From the NCBI GenBank assembly GCA_965277495.1, contig OZ255824.1, positions 2,666,001-2,730,000 on the forward strand: a stretch of DNA of 64,000 bases, written 5' to 3'. Every line of letters starts with the position of its first letter. The first letter of the stretch is position 1. Positions 24,724 through 33,495 of this stretch are shown here, in pieces. The notes under the pieces are model-generated. The model saw nothing but the letters and a program-made list of their open reading frames with translations. It did not search any database and was not told where the DNA came from. Made by a program: the position numbers and the translations under genes. Origin of the DNA: CAHJXG01 sp965277495. Its GTDB lineage: Bacteria > Pseudomonadota > Alphaproteobacteria > Acetobacterales > Acetobacteraceae.

Positions 24724-26844
24724 ATGCTGCTCAAGGCCAACGACCTGGCGCTGCTCACGGGCCAGGACGGGAACTTTGCCGATAAGTTCCCGGGGTTCGG
24801 CCTATTTTTCCGCGACACGTGCTACCTGAGCATCTACCAACTGCGGCTGCACGCCACCAAGCTGCAATTGCTGATGTCGTCCGACTCGGAAGGGATGGCG
24901 GCGCATATCGAGGCGACCAACAGCACGCTGTCGGCTTCCAACGGCACGATCATCCCCGCTCACAAACTCAGCCTGCGGCGGAGCTTGCTGCTGCTGGAGG
25001 ACGGCCCCTCATTCATCGACACCATCGCCATCCGCAACTTCGCCGACTGCGCAGTCGCGCTGCCGGTCTCGCTCAAGTTCCGCGCCACCTTCCAAGACAT
25101 GTTCGTCCTGCGCGGTGCGCCGCCGGGCAAGCGCGGGCAACTGCAGGCGCCGATGTGGGACGGAACGGCCCTGCGCTTCAGCTACGAGGGCGCCGACGGC
25201 GTCCGGCGGACGTTGCTGGTGGATTTTTCCGTGGCCCCGATCGTTGCGCCATGCACCACGGAGCGGACCGTCGCCCATTTCGAGCTGCACCTGCAACCGC
25301 GGGCCAGTGAGGAGTTGGCCGTCACCTTCCGGGTGGACGAACGTCCGGTCGCCGACGCGCCCCCGGAATCAGCCGGGCCACCCCGAGGGGCCGCATCCGT
25401 GCGCGCAGCAAAGCAGGCCGCGGCCGATCGGCTGCTGGATGGCTACGCCCGCATCGAGACGCCTAGCAAGAACCTCGGCGATGTCATTGCCCGCTCGCTG
25501 TCGGACCTGGCGCTGCTTGGGGTCCAGCGCGGCGAGCACCGATTTACCGCCGCTGGCATGCCCTGGTTCGTCGGACTGTTCGGACGCGACAGCCTGCTGC
25601 CCACGATCCAGTGCCTTGCCTTCAACCCCGATCTCGGCGCCCACACGGCGCGGGCCCTGGCGTACTGGCAGGGCAAGCGGGAGGACCCGAAGACCCGCGA
25701 GCAGCCGGGCAAGATCCTGCATGAGCTGCGGGTCGGCGAGATGGCGCACCTGCATGAGGTGTCGCAGACCCCGAGCTACGCCGCCGTCGACTCCACGCTG
25801 CTGTTCCTGATTTCCATCGCGCGGCATGTCGGCTGGACCGGCGACATGGCGCTGTTGACGGAACTGCGGCCCAACGTGGATGCGGCGCTTGGCTGGGTGA
25901 TGCGCAAGCTGGACGAAGGCGGCGGGTATATCGCCTACGATGGGCTGGCCGACGGCAAGCAGCCGGTGAACCAGAGCTGGCGGGATTCGGGCACGGGCGT
26001 GCTGCGCCAGGATGGCAGCTATCCGGAGCCGCCATTGGCCCTGGTGGAGGTGCAGGGCTACGCGTTCCAGGCCATGATGATGCTGGCAGCGTTGTTCCGC
26101 CGGGCCGGGGACGATGGGCTGGCCGGCAAACTGGAGACGACGGCGTCCGGGCTGCGCGAACGCTTCCTGCGCGATTTCTGGATGGCGGACGAGGACTGCT
26201 ATTGCCTCGCGCTGGAAGCGGGGGGCAAGCAGGTCGCCTCCGTCACCTCCAATGCGGCGCAGGTGCTGTGGACCGGCATCGCTTCGCCGGAGCACGCGGC
26301 CCGCATCGCCGCGCGCATGATGAAGCCGGACATGTTCTCCGGCTGGGGCGTGCGCACGCTGTCGTCCGATCATGCGGCGTTCGATCCGCTCGCTTATCAG
26401 CAGGGCAGCGTGTGGGCGTTCGACAGTTCCCTGATCGTGTCGGGGTTGCGCCGCTATGGCGAGGATGCGGCGGCGTTGCGGGTCGTGGCCGCCACGCTCG
26501 ATGCGAGTGGCGGCTTTCGCCAGCGCCGCCTGCCGGAGTTCATCGCCGGCATGCAGCGGCAGCCCGGCGACGGACCCACCCGCACGCCGCGCGCCGATCC
26601 AATGCAGGCATGGTCGGCCGCCGCCGTGCCGTTCATGCTGACGGAGTTGCTGGGCCTGTCGGCGGACGGGTTCGCCGGGCGCTTGTCCGTGCGGCGTCCG
26701 CTGCTGCCCGACGGGGTGAACGGGCTGGCGCTGCACGGCATCAGGGCCGGCGGCGGCACGGCGGCGTTGCGCTTCAGCCGCAGCGGCGAGACCGTGGCCA
26801 CCGAGGTGCTCGAGGCGAACGGGCTTGAGGTCGTCGTGGAATGA
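24724..26844 (+). CDS. Glycogen-debranching-type amylo-alpha-1,6-glucosidase family protein
   Basis: 706 residues. The N-terminal ~230 residues (FGLFFRDTCYLSIYQLRL, DGPSFIDTIAIRNFADCAV) match the bis-type N-terminal debranching domain; the rest is an (alpha/alpha)6 amylo-1,6-glucosidase barrel with FVGLFGRDSLLPTIQCL and DSTLLFLISIARHVGWTGD. The frame is open for about 20 codons before ATG 24724 and still resembles the family (PLSIDIRRP), but no start codon was found there, so the N-terminus is uncertain. It works on branched alpha-glucans or similar glycosides. Confidence 0.85.
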   Translation: MLLKANDLALLTGQDGNFADKFPGFGLFFRDTCYLSIYQLRLHATKLQLLMSSDSEGMAAHIEATNSTLSASNGTIIPAHKLSLRRSLLLLEDGPSFIDTIAIRNFADCAVALPVSLKFRATFQDMFVLRGAPPGKRGQLQAPMWDGTALRFSYEGADGVRRTLLVDFSVAPIVAPCTTERTVAHFELHLQPRASEELAVTFRVDERPVADAPPESAGPPRGAASVRAAKQAAADRLLDGYARIETPSKNLGDVIARSLSDLALLGVQRGEHRFTAAGMPWFVGLFGRDSLLPTIQCLAFNPDLGAHTARALAYWQGKREDPKTREQPGKILHELRVGEMAHLHEVSQTPSYAAVDSTLLFLISIARHVGWTGDMALLTELRPNVDAALGWVMRKLDEGGGYIAYDGLADGKQPVNQSWRDSGTGVLRQDGSYPEPPLALVEVQGYAFQAMMMLAALFRRAGDDGLAGKLETTASGLRERFLRDFWMADEDCYCLALEAGGKQVASVTSNAAQVLWTGIASPEHAARIAARMMKPDMFSGWGVRTLSSDHAAFDPLAYQQGSVWAFDSSLIVSGLRRYGEDAAALRVVAATLDASGGFRQRRLPEFIAGMQRQPGDGPTRTPRADPMQAWSAAAVPFMLTELLGLSADGFAGRLSVRRPLLPDGVNGLALHGIRAGGGTAALRFSRSGETVATEVLEANGLEVVVE

Positions 26845-26924
26845 GCAGCGTGCGATCCAGTTTCGGGTCTTCGGCGGGCGCCGCGGCCTCGGGCAGCAAC
26901 GTTGCGCGGAGTGGCGAGCCGTGA
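26841..26924 (+). CDS. Possible 27-residue linking ORF between the debranching enzyme and DoxX genes
   Basis: A tiny frame of Ser, Ala and Gly-rich residues starts at ATG 26841, overlapping the previous stop (ATGA), and ends in a TGA that overlaps the GTG start of DoxX (GTGA). Both ends show the 4-bp coupling common in this window. It may serve as translational coupling rather than as a functional peptide, or may be chance. Confidence 0.25.
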   Translation: MSSVRSSFGSSAGAAASGSNVARSGEP

Positions 26925-27394
26925 CGGTGTCCAACATCGTCATCTTGATCGTGCGGTATGGCCTGGTGGTGCTGTTCTTCCCGGCCAGCGCGCTCGACAA
27001 GATCTTCAACTTCGGCGGCGCGGTGAAGCAGGCAGGCGAGGTGTTCTCGAACCGGACGGTGGCGGTCGCGCTCATCCTGGCCGGCGTCTTCATCGAGCTG
27101 GTCATGCCGCTCGGCATCCTGACCGGCGTGGCCGATCGGCTCGCCGCCTTCATCATGGCGGGCTACTGCGCGGTCACTGCCATCCTGTTCAAGCGGTTTT
27201 GGCAACCGGGCGATTTCTGGAAGAAGGGCGACAGCAAGGGAAGGGAGCTGTTCTGGGACTTCCTCAAGAATTTCTCCCTCGCGTCGGGCTTCCTGTTGAT
27301 CACCGTCGGGATCGACGGCCACGCCTGGTGGAGCTTCGTCAGCAACCCGTTCGCATCCTCCCACCCTTATGCGGCGGCGCTGCTGCCCCGCTGA
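26921..27394 (+). CDS. DoxX family membrane protein
   Basis: 157 residues from GTG 26921, chosen because the region before it shows no homology and the first helix starts at once (IVILIVRYGLVVLFFPASALDKI). Four helices and the DKIFNF...GVFIELVMPLGILTGVADRLAAF pattern match DoxX. DoxX proteins are membrane partners of oxidoreductases in several pathways. Here it lies with a cupin, a VOC protein and a lactonase. Confidence 0.78.
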   Translation: MTVSNIVILIVRYGLVVLFFPASALDKIFNFGGAVKQAGEVFSNRTVAVALILAGVFIELVMPLGILTGVADRLAAFIMAGYCAVTAILFKRFWQPGDFWKKGDSKGRELFWDFLKNFSLASGFLLITVGIDGHAWWSFVSNPFASSHPYAAALLPR

Positions 27395-27408
27395 AAAGGA
27401 GACGGCCT

Positions 27409-27903
27409 ATGCAGAATCCGATCACCGCCATCGCGGAACGCCTCGGCGACGGCCCCGACAAGAAAAGCGGCCCCAAGCCCAACGTGCCTTTCTGGCATCT
27501 TTGGACGGACGAGGACGGCGTCAGCCACCAGAAGCCCTGTGCGCTGGAGGACTTTACCCTGAAGGGCGTCGGCGGCGCGGACCCGCAATGGAACAACAAG
27601 CATGAAACCGTGTCCTCCACGGTCGTCGTCACGGTGCAGCCGGTCGGCTGGGTCGGCACCTGGCACGAGAACCCGGCGCCGCAATGGATCATCGTGCTGT
27701 CCGGACGCTGGTGGATCGAGAGCATGGACGGCACCCGCATCGAGCAGGGACCGGGCGAGTTCTCGTTCGGCGAGGACCAGGGCTGCACGGAAACCGACGG
27801 CAAAAAGGGGCATCGGTCCGGCACGATCGGCGATGCGCCCGCGGTGCTGATGACGGTGCAACTGCACGTCGATCCGAAGCATGAGCCTTGTCATATGAGC
27901 TGA
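27409..27903 (+). CDS. Cupin-domain protein
   Basis: 164 residues, ATG 27409 preceded by AAAAGGAGAC, a good Shine-Dalgarno site. The small beta-barrel shows WHENPAPQWIIVLSGRWWIES...GEFSFGEDQG, close to the two cupin motifs. Its metal ligands would be H in TWHEN and the later acidic/His residues, including GHRSGT. Enzymatic role unknown; it might bind a sugar acid or act as a dioxygenase-like protein. Confidence 0.75.
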   Translation: MQNPITAIAERLGDGPDKKSGPKPNVPFWHLWTDEDGVSHQKPCALEDFTLKGVGGADPQWNNKHETVSSTVVVTVQPVGWVGTWHENPAPQWIIVLSGRWWIESMDGTRIEQGPGEFSFGEDQGCTETDGKKGHRSGTIGDAPAVLMTVQLHVDPKHEPCHMS

Positions 27904-27917
27904 GCCGGGAGTTGGGC

Positions 27918-28751
27918 ATGACTGCGCAGGCGCTGCATTCGATCGCCGGGTTCCGCTTGGTGACGGCGGACCTGCCGCGCCTCACGCGGTTTTACGTCGA
28001 CGTGCTCGGGTTCGCCGCAGACGGGCCGCCGGCGCCCATTGGAGCGGATGAGATGGCGGTGCTGGAGCTATCCGGCAGTGGGCAGCGGCAGCTTCTCAGG
28101 CTCGGTGAGCAGGCCGTTGCGCTCGATGCGTTCGGGACGCCGGGCGCGCCGTACCCAGCCGAGGGGAACGCGGCCTCGCTATGGTTCCAGCATCTGGCGC
28201 TCGTGGTGGACGACATCGCCGCCGCGGCCATGCGGCTGCACGGCGCAAGCGCGATCACGGACGGCGGGCCGCAGCACTTGCCGGCATCGTCCGGCGGCGT
28301 GGGCGCGTTCAAGTTCCGCGACCCGGACGGCCATCCGCTCGAACTGCTGCAGTTCCCCGCCGAGGGTACGCCGGCAGCCTGGCGCGGCAAACCGGCGCGG
28401 GGCCGGCAGATCGGCGTCGGCATCGATCATTCCGCGATCAGCGTCGGCGATGTTGACGCCAGCGCTGCGTTCTATGCCGGGCTTGGCCTCGGGGCCGGCC
28501 AGCGCAGCCACAACAAGGGGGCGGAGCAACAGCGCCTGGACGATCTGCAGGATGTCCATGTCGTCGTCGCGCCGATGCAGCCCGCCCGCAGCCCGCCGCA
28601 CCTCGAGCTGCTCGGATACCAGGTGCCGCGCGGCGAGGCCGGGCCGCCGTTGCGGGCCAACGATGTCGCCGCGACGCGGGTGGTGTGGCGGAGCGGCCCG
28701 CCCGCCCTGCTGCGCGATCCCGACGGTCATTTGCACCAAGTCGAAACCTGA
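27918..28751 (+). CDS. VOC-family (glyoxalase/dioxygenase-fold) protein
   Basis: 277 residues from ATG 27918, preceded by CCGGGAG. Two vicinal-oxygen-chelate modules are visible: the first with FRLVTADLPRLTRFYVDVLGF, WFQHLALVVDDI and FRDPDGHPLELLQFP; the second with GIDHSAISVGDVDASAAFYAGLGL and LLRDPDGHLHQVE. Metal ligands are plausible in H (FQHLA), E (LELLQ) and H (GIDHS). The chemistry cannot be assigned from the sequence. Confidence 0.8.
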   Translation: MTAQALHSIAGFRLVTADLPRLTRFYVDVLGFAADGPPAPIGADEMAVLELSGSGQRQLLRLGEQAVALDAFGTPGAPYPAEGNAASLWFQHLALVVDDIAAAAMRLHGASAITDGGPQHLPASSGGVGAFKFRDPDGHPLELLQFPAEGTPAAWRGKPARGRQIGVGIDHSAISVGDVDASAAFYAGLGLGAGQRSHNKGAEQQRLDDLQDVHVVVAPMQPARSPPHLELLGYQVPRGEAGPPLRANDVAATRVVWRSGPPALLRDPDGHLHQVET

Positions 28752-28767
28752 CGAGGAGATCGAACCG

Positions 28768-29742
28768 ATGGACATGGATGCGTCCCTGCTGCCGGGCCGG
28801 CTGTTGCGCCGGGCTGGCCCGCCCAAACCCGTCAAGCCGTTCCAGGGCGTGCAGATCGACGACGGGCGGCTGGCCGAGGCCCTCTCGCCGGACGCTGATT
28901 TGCTGTGCCTGTATGAAGGCACCCTGCATGGCGAGGGGCCGGTGTGGGAGCCCGCGCGCGGCCGCCTGCTGTGGTCCGATGTCCCGAACCGCCGGCTATT
29001 GGCCTGGCATCCCGACGGCCATGTCGATGCCGCGATCGACGGCACATACTTCATGAACGGCAACGCCCTGGAAGCCGATGGCGCGCTGGTGCATTGCGAG
29101 CACGGACGCCGCTGCATCAGCCGTTCGGAAGGCGACGGCGACCCTGCCCCGATCATCACGCATTACCGGGGCAAGCGGCTGAACTCGCCCAACGATGTCG
29201 CCGTGGCCGCGGACGGCACGATCTGGTTCACCGACCCGACCTTCGGCATCCTGATGCCCAACCAGGGCAGCCTGGCCGAGCCGGAGCTGGACCACCGCAG
29301 CGTCTACCGGTTCGATCCGGCGACCGGTGAACTGGGCCGGATGGCCGATTTCGAGCAGCCCAACGGGCTGGCCTTCGCGCCGGACGGGCATACGCTCTAT
29401 GTGTCCGACACCTCATTGTCGCTGGACGAGATTCCGGGTGACCAGACCGGGACCGCGCACCGGATCGAGGCGTTCGATATTGGCGCAGACGGCAGCCTTT
29501 CCGGCCGGCGCCTGTTCTACCAGACCGACCATGGCTACCCCGACGGCTTCGCGGTGGACCGGCGCGGCTGGGTCTGGACCACAGCCGCCGACGGCATTCA
29601 CGTCGTTGCGCCTGACCGCACCCGGCTCGGCTTCATCCCCACGCCGGCGATTGCGTCCAATTGCGCGTTCGGCGGACCGGATGGCCGGCGGCTGTTCATC
29701 GCGGCGACCAAGTTCCTGCTGGCGATTGACCTTAACGGGTGA
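28768..29742 (+). CDS. SMP-30/gluconolactonase family protein
   Basis: 324 residues. Six-bladed propeller signature: LLCLYEGTLHGEGPVWEPARGRLLWSDVPNRRL near residue 50 (metal-binding E), RLNSPNDVAVAADGTIWFTDPTFG near 135 (N/D ligands) and QPNGLAFAPDGHTLYVSDT near 195. It probably hydrolyses a sugar lactone to the acid. It is the last gene of the plus-strand run and ends 23 bp before the oppositely oriented hydrolase gene. It fits downstream of the GMC oxidoreductase in an aldose oxidation route (inference). Confidence 0.88.
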   Translation: MDMDASLLPGRLLRRAGPPKPVKPFQGVQIDDGRLAEALSPDADLLCLYEGTLHGEGPVWEPARGRLLWSDVPNRRLLAWHPDGHVDAAIDGTYFMNGNALEADGALVHCEHGRRCISRSEGDGDPAPIITHYRGKRLNSPNDVAVAADGTIWFTDPTFGILMPNQGSLAEPELDHRSVYRFDPATGELGRMADFEQPNGLAFAPDGHTLYVSDTSLSLDEIPGDQTGTAHRIEAFDIGADGSLSGRRLFYQTDHGYPDGFAVDRRGWVWTTAADGIHVVAPDRTRLGFIPTPAIASNCAFGGPDGRRLFIAATKFLLAIDLNG

Positions 29743-29765
29743 TGCCCTGCATCAGCCGGCAGTAG

Positions 29766-30914
29766 TCAGCCGGCCAGGCACTCCGCCGCCCAGTCCGCCA
29801 TGAAGTCGCGGGCGTTGTCTTGGCGGTCGGCGTTGACGTGCTCCACGCCGCCATCCGCGGCCTGGTAGATCTTCAGCTCGCGGCGGACGCTGTTGACCAG
29901 CTCGTCATAGGTCTTGTGCGCGTATTCGAGCGGAATCTGCCGGTCATTGGCGCCGTGCGTGACCAAGGCCGGCATGCGTATCCGGTCGAGCACGCCTTCG
30001 AGGCTGACCTGCGGGGCGAGCGCCATGAATTCGTCCATCGAGGCCGCGCCCCAGACCCATTGCACGTGTTCCCAATAGTGCGGGACGGGGTTGCTGCCCT
30101 CGCGCGCCAGCCGCCGCTTCTGCAGCTCGCCCCAGTTGTAGTTGGCGCCCCAGGCGATGCAGCATTGCAGCCTCGGCTCGAAGGCGGCGGCACGTGGCGC
30201 GTAATAGCCCCCCAGCGACCAGCCGATGATGCCGATGCGGTCCGGGCGCACGTCTGCCCGGCCTTGCAGGTAGTCGACCAGGACACTGGCCCAGCGCTCC
30301 GCCTGCGGGACCGCGGTCAGGCCGTGCAGGCGCAGGGCCTCGCCGACGCCGGGCTGGTCGACCATGAGCGTCGACACGCCGCGCCGGGCCAGCGCCTGGG
30401 CGAAGCCGGAGCCGTAGATCATCTCCTTCGTGCTATCGAGCCCATTGACGAAGATCATGCAGGGCGCCGGCTTGCCGCCGGTGCGGGCGGGGTAGAAATA
30501 GCAGGCGATCGCCTTGCCTTCGTACGGGACCTCGACCCGCTCCGACGGCTCCTGCGAAAGCGCCATATGCTTGGCGAAGCAGTCCAGCATCGTGCGATAT
30601 GCGGCGTCGCGACCGGCCCCGCCGTGCCGCTGCAGCCGTTCGGCAGTGATAAGGTAGGTTGCGGCCCGATAGTACTTCGTCCCGGCGCTGAGCGTGCGGC
30701 CCTTCGCCTCGTCCTCCTTGGCCAAGCCAACTAAACGGTCGGCCAGGCCGGACCAGGCCGCCAGGAACGCCTCCGTCCCCGCATCGGCGCCCTCGGCGGC
30801 GATCGGCAGCAGCGGGCGGCTTACCTCGTCCACCTCGCCCATGTTGGCGCCGGAGTTCAGCGCGATGTTGAGCGCCAGGTTCCAGACGTAGTTCTGCGGG
30901 AAGTATTCAAACAT
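29766..30914 (-). CDS. Alpha/beta hydrolase (FrsA/dienelactone-hydrolase-like)
   Basis: 382 residues with an N-terminal helical cap and an alpha/beta core: nucleophile elbow GWSLGG near residue 235, GANDRQIP carrying the acid residue near 320, and histidine in GGVEHVNADR near 360. The layout resembles 2,6-dihydroxypseudooxynicotine hydrolase and related C-C or amide hydrolases. It follows the importer genes on the same strand (42 bp after the binding protein), so it likely processes the imported compound. Substrate unknown. Confidence 0.78.
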   Translation of the reverse strand: MFEYFPQNYVWNLALNIALNSGANMGEVDEVSRPLLPIAAEGADAGTEAFLAAWSGLADRLVGLAKEDEAKGRTLSAGTKYYRAATYLITAERLQRHGGAGRDAAYRTMLDCFAKHMALSQEPSERVEVPYEGKAIACYFYPARTGGKPAPCMIFVNGLDSTKEMIYGSGFAQALARRGVSTLMVDQPGVGEALRLHGLTAVPQAERWASVLVDYLQGRADVRPDRIGIIGWSLGGYYAPRAAAFEPRLQCCIAWGANYNWGELQKRRLAREGSNPVPHYWEHVQWVWGAASMDEFMALAPQVSLEGVLDRIRMPALVTHGANDRQIPLEYAHKTYDELVNSVRRELKIYQAADGGVEHVNADRQDNARDFMADWAAECLAG

Positions 30915-30956
30915 CGGATGCCTCCGTATCCAGGTTGCCGTTCAACAAGCCGCTGA

Positions 30957-31892
30957 TTATTTCACCACCATCGCCGCCGCGTCCGGCTCGGCGTCGACCA
31001 GGCCCTGCGCCTTGGCCAGGCCGGACCAGTAGCTAATCTGGCCGGCGGTGGCCTCGAACTGGAAGTTCGGCATCGGCGTCTGCTCGACGGCCTGCGGCGG
31101 CAGCTTGGTGAACTTGGCGAGGATCTGCCGCGCCTGCTCGGGGTGCTCGGCAATGAAGCGCCCGGCCTCCGCCAATGACGCGCGGAAGCCAGCCACCGCT
31201 TCGGCATGGGCCTGGGCCCAATCCGCCGTACAAGTGTAAAAGGCGCTCGCGGTGCCCGCAGGCGTCGAGTTCAGCAGGTCGAAGATCGAGCGTCCGGCAT
31301 GCGCGTCCACGATCCGGGTCAGGAACGGGTCGATGCTGGTGAGCGCGTCCACCTGGTTGCTGCGCAGCGCGTCCGCCATCTGGGAGAACGACAGCTCCAC
31401 GAACGTGACCCGGCGGAGGTCCACCCCGTTGTCGCCCAGCCATTTCCGCGCCAGCACGTGCAGCGCGCCATTGATCCCGGCGACCGCGACCTTCTTGCCG
31501 ATCAGGTCCTGCGCCCGCTGGATCGGGCTGTCCTCGCGCACCACGATGCCGGAGTGGATGGGCGAGGGCACCACGTCGCTGGACGCGATGGCGACCAGGC
31601 CAAGCCCCGCCGCCCCCGCCTGGACCAGCGGCACCGGCGACAATGTGCCGACCTGGCCGGACCCGGAGAACAGCGCCGCCGTGGTATAGGAGGCGTTCGG
31701 CACGACCGTGCGCTCCACCGTGAGGCCATGCCGGGCGAAGATGCCCTGGTCAATGGCGACGTAGGCGGGCAGGTAGTTGACGATGTTGGAATCGAGCAGC
31801 GTGATCCGGGTTTGCGCCGCCGTGGGCGAGGATGCGGCGATGGTCGCGAGGATCGCCACGCCGGCGAACTTGAGTGCTATGCGCCTGAACAT
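30957..31892 (-). CDS. ABC importer substrate-binding protein (NitT/TauT family)
   Basis: 311 residues from ATG 31892, chosen for its AAGGGAG Shine-Dalgarno site; another ATG at 31934 overlaps the permease stop. A Sec signal peptide (ALKFAGVAILATIAASSPTAAQ) precedes a periplasmic binding protein of the NMT1/SsuA fold (ITLLDSNIVNYLPAYVAIDQGIFARHGLTVERTVV). It captures a small organic anion or N-heterocycle; the ligand is not predictable. Fourth of the importer genes in the TetR-linked operon. Confidence 0.85.
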   Translation of the reverse strand: MFRRIALKFAGVAILATIAASSPTAAQTRITLLDSNIVNYLPAYVAIDQGIFARHGLTVERTVVPNASYTTAALFSGSGQVGTLSPVPLVQAGAAGLGLVAIASSDVVPSPIHSGIVVREDSPIQRAQDLIGKKVAVAGINGALHVLARKWLGDNGVDLRRVTFVELSFSQMADALRSNQVDALTSIDPFLTRIVDAHAGRSIFDLLNSTPAGTASAFYTCTADWAQAHAEAVAGFRASLAEAGRFIAEHPEQARQILAKFTKLPPQAVEQTPMPNFQFEATAGQISYWSGLAKAQGLVDAEPDAAAMVVK

Positions 31893-31930
31893 GCCCGGGT
31901 CTCCCTTGATTGGCTTGCCTTGGCCGGGCT

Positions 31931-32695
31931 TCATCGCGCCGCCGCCCGCCAGCGGAGCAGGCGGCCCTCGACGGCCGAAATGCCCTGCGCGCTGGCGTAG
32001 CCGAGCGCGCCCAGCAGGATCACGCCGGCGAACAGGTCCGGCGAACGGAACGACCGCGCGGCGAGCAGAATCCAGTTGCCCAGCCCGTCATGGCCGGTCA
32101 GCATCTCACCCACTATGGCGAGGATCAGCGCGACCGTGAGGCCAAGGCGCATCCCGGCCAGGATATCCGGCATTGAACTGGGCAGCGCGATCTTGCCGAT
32201 CACCGCCAGGCGCGACATGCCCAGCGCACGGGAGACCTCATACAGCCGCGGGTCCACCGCGCCGAAGCCGTGCACCGTGGCCAGCAGCATCGGCCATAGC
32301 GCGCCGAACGCGATCACGCCGACGACCATGCCATCCGACAGGCCGAACAGCGCGATTGCGGGCGGGATGATCGCGGAGGCCGGCAGCGGGCGCAGGAATT
32401 CGAGCGTGGGGTCGAGGGCGCGGCGCGCCCGGGGCAACAGGCTGATGGCCGCCCCCAGCGCCACCCCGGCCAGGGAAGCGAGCAGCCAGCCCAGCGCCAT
32501 CCGCTGGATGGTCCCGAGCAGCTTGTCCAGCAGCACCCCGGTCCCGAACCCGCGCACCAGCGCCGCCCAGGCGCGGTCCGGCCCGGGCAGGAACACCGGC
32601 GAGACGAGCCGGGCGTCGGCCGCCTGCTGCCAGAGCCAGACGAACCCAGCGGCCACCAGCACGCTGCCGATCCGCCAGAGCCAGCGCGCTTTCAT
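31931..32695 (-). CDS. ABC importer permease, second (SsuC-like)
   Basis: 254 residues from ATG 32695, which overlaps the stop of the first permease by 4 bp. Five to six helices and the inner-membrane coupling loop EVSRALGMSRLAVIGKIALPSSMPDILAGMRLG, the EAA motif that contacts the ATPase. It pairs with the neighbouring permease as a heterodimer. Confidence 0.88.
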   Translation of the reverse strand: MKARWLWRIGSVLVAAGFVWLWQQAADARLVSPVFLPGPDRAWAALVRGFGTGVLLDKLLGTIQRMALGWLLASLAGVALGAAISLLPRARRALDPTLEFLRPLPASAIIPPAIALFGLSDGMVVGVIAFGALWPMLLATVHGFGAVDPRLYEVSRALGMSRLAVIGKIALPSSMPDILAGMRLGLTVALILAIVGEMLTGHDGLGNWILLAARSFRSPDLFAGVILLGALGYASAQGISAVEGRLLRWRAAAR

Positions 32696-33495
32696 CGTCC
32701 GCCGGGCACGGTGGCAAGGTGGCCGAATAGCCGCCCTTGCACGCCGACCAGGAGGCGGTTGAGGCCCCAGCCGACCACGCCGATCCAGGCCAGGAAAGCC
32801 AGCATCAGCGCCGGCTGCAGCGATTGCTCGGCCGAGACCAGCGCATAGCCGAGGCCTGACGGGTTGGCGGAAATCTCGCAGGTGACGGCGACGATCAGCG
32901 CCACCCCCATCGCCAGGCGCAGCGCCACGAAGATGCGGGGCATCGCCGCGGGAAGCACGATCTTGGTGATGCGCCGCACCATGCCGAAACGCAGGGCGCG
33001 CGCGACCTCGATCAAGCGCGGCTCCACCCCGGCGATGGCGGACCGGGTCAGCACCAGCACCGGCCACACGCACGCGAAGGCCACCACCGCGATCTCCATG
33101 CGGTAGCCGAAACCGTAAACCAGCAGGGCGATAGGGATCAGCGCGACCGCCGGGATCGGACGCAGCGCCTCGATCGTGACATCCATCAGGCGGTCGAGCA
33201 CCGGCACGCTGCCCAGCGCCAGCCCGGCCAGCAACCCGGCCCCGCCGCCCAGCGCCAGCCCGGCGAATGCCGCGAGCAGGGTCTCGCCCGTCGCCCGCAG
33301 CAGCGAGCCGTCGCCGAGCGCGCCGATCAAGGCAATGAAGGCGGCGCTGGGCGGCGCGATGCTGTCCCACTTGACGCCGCTCCAGCCGTAGCAGGCCTCG
33401 GCCAACACCAGGGCCGCCACCGGCACAACGAGGCCGGACAGCGCGGCACGCGGCCCGGACAGCCGGCGCCATCCGGGAGGGCCGCCCTGCCTCAT
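32692..33495 (-). CDS. ABC importer permease, first (SsuC-like)
   Basis: 267 residues, six predicted helices, EAA loop EVARALRFGMVRRITKIVLPAAMPRIFVALRLAMG. The start overlaps the ATPase stop by 4 bp (ATGA). Having two distinct permeases is less common in the NitT/TauT family, where one gene often serves both halves. Confidence 0.88.
   Translation of the reverse strand: MRQGGPPGWRRLSGPRAALSGLVVPVAALVLAEACYGWSGVKWDSIAPPSAAFIALIGALGDGSLLRATGETLLAAFAGLALGGGAGLLAGLALGSVPVLDRLMDVTIEALRPIPAVALIPIALLVYGFGYRMEIAVVAFACVWPVLVLTRSAIAGVEPRLIEVARALRFGMVRRITKIVLPAAMPRIFVALRLAMGVALIVAVTCEISANPSGLGYALVSAEQSLQPALMLAFLAWIGVVGWGLNRLLVGVQGRLFGHLATVPGGR

Noticed and set aside
25369..27156. A 595-residue minus-strand frame
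   Set aside because: Antisense to the debranching enzyme and DoxX genes, which both have clear family motifs on the plus strand.
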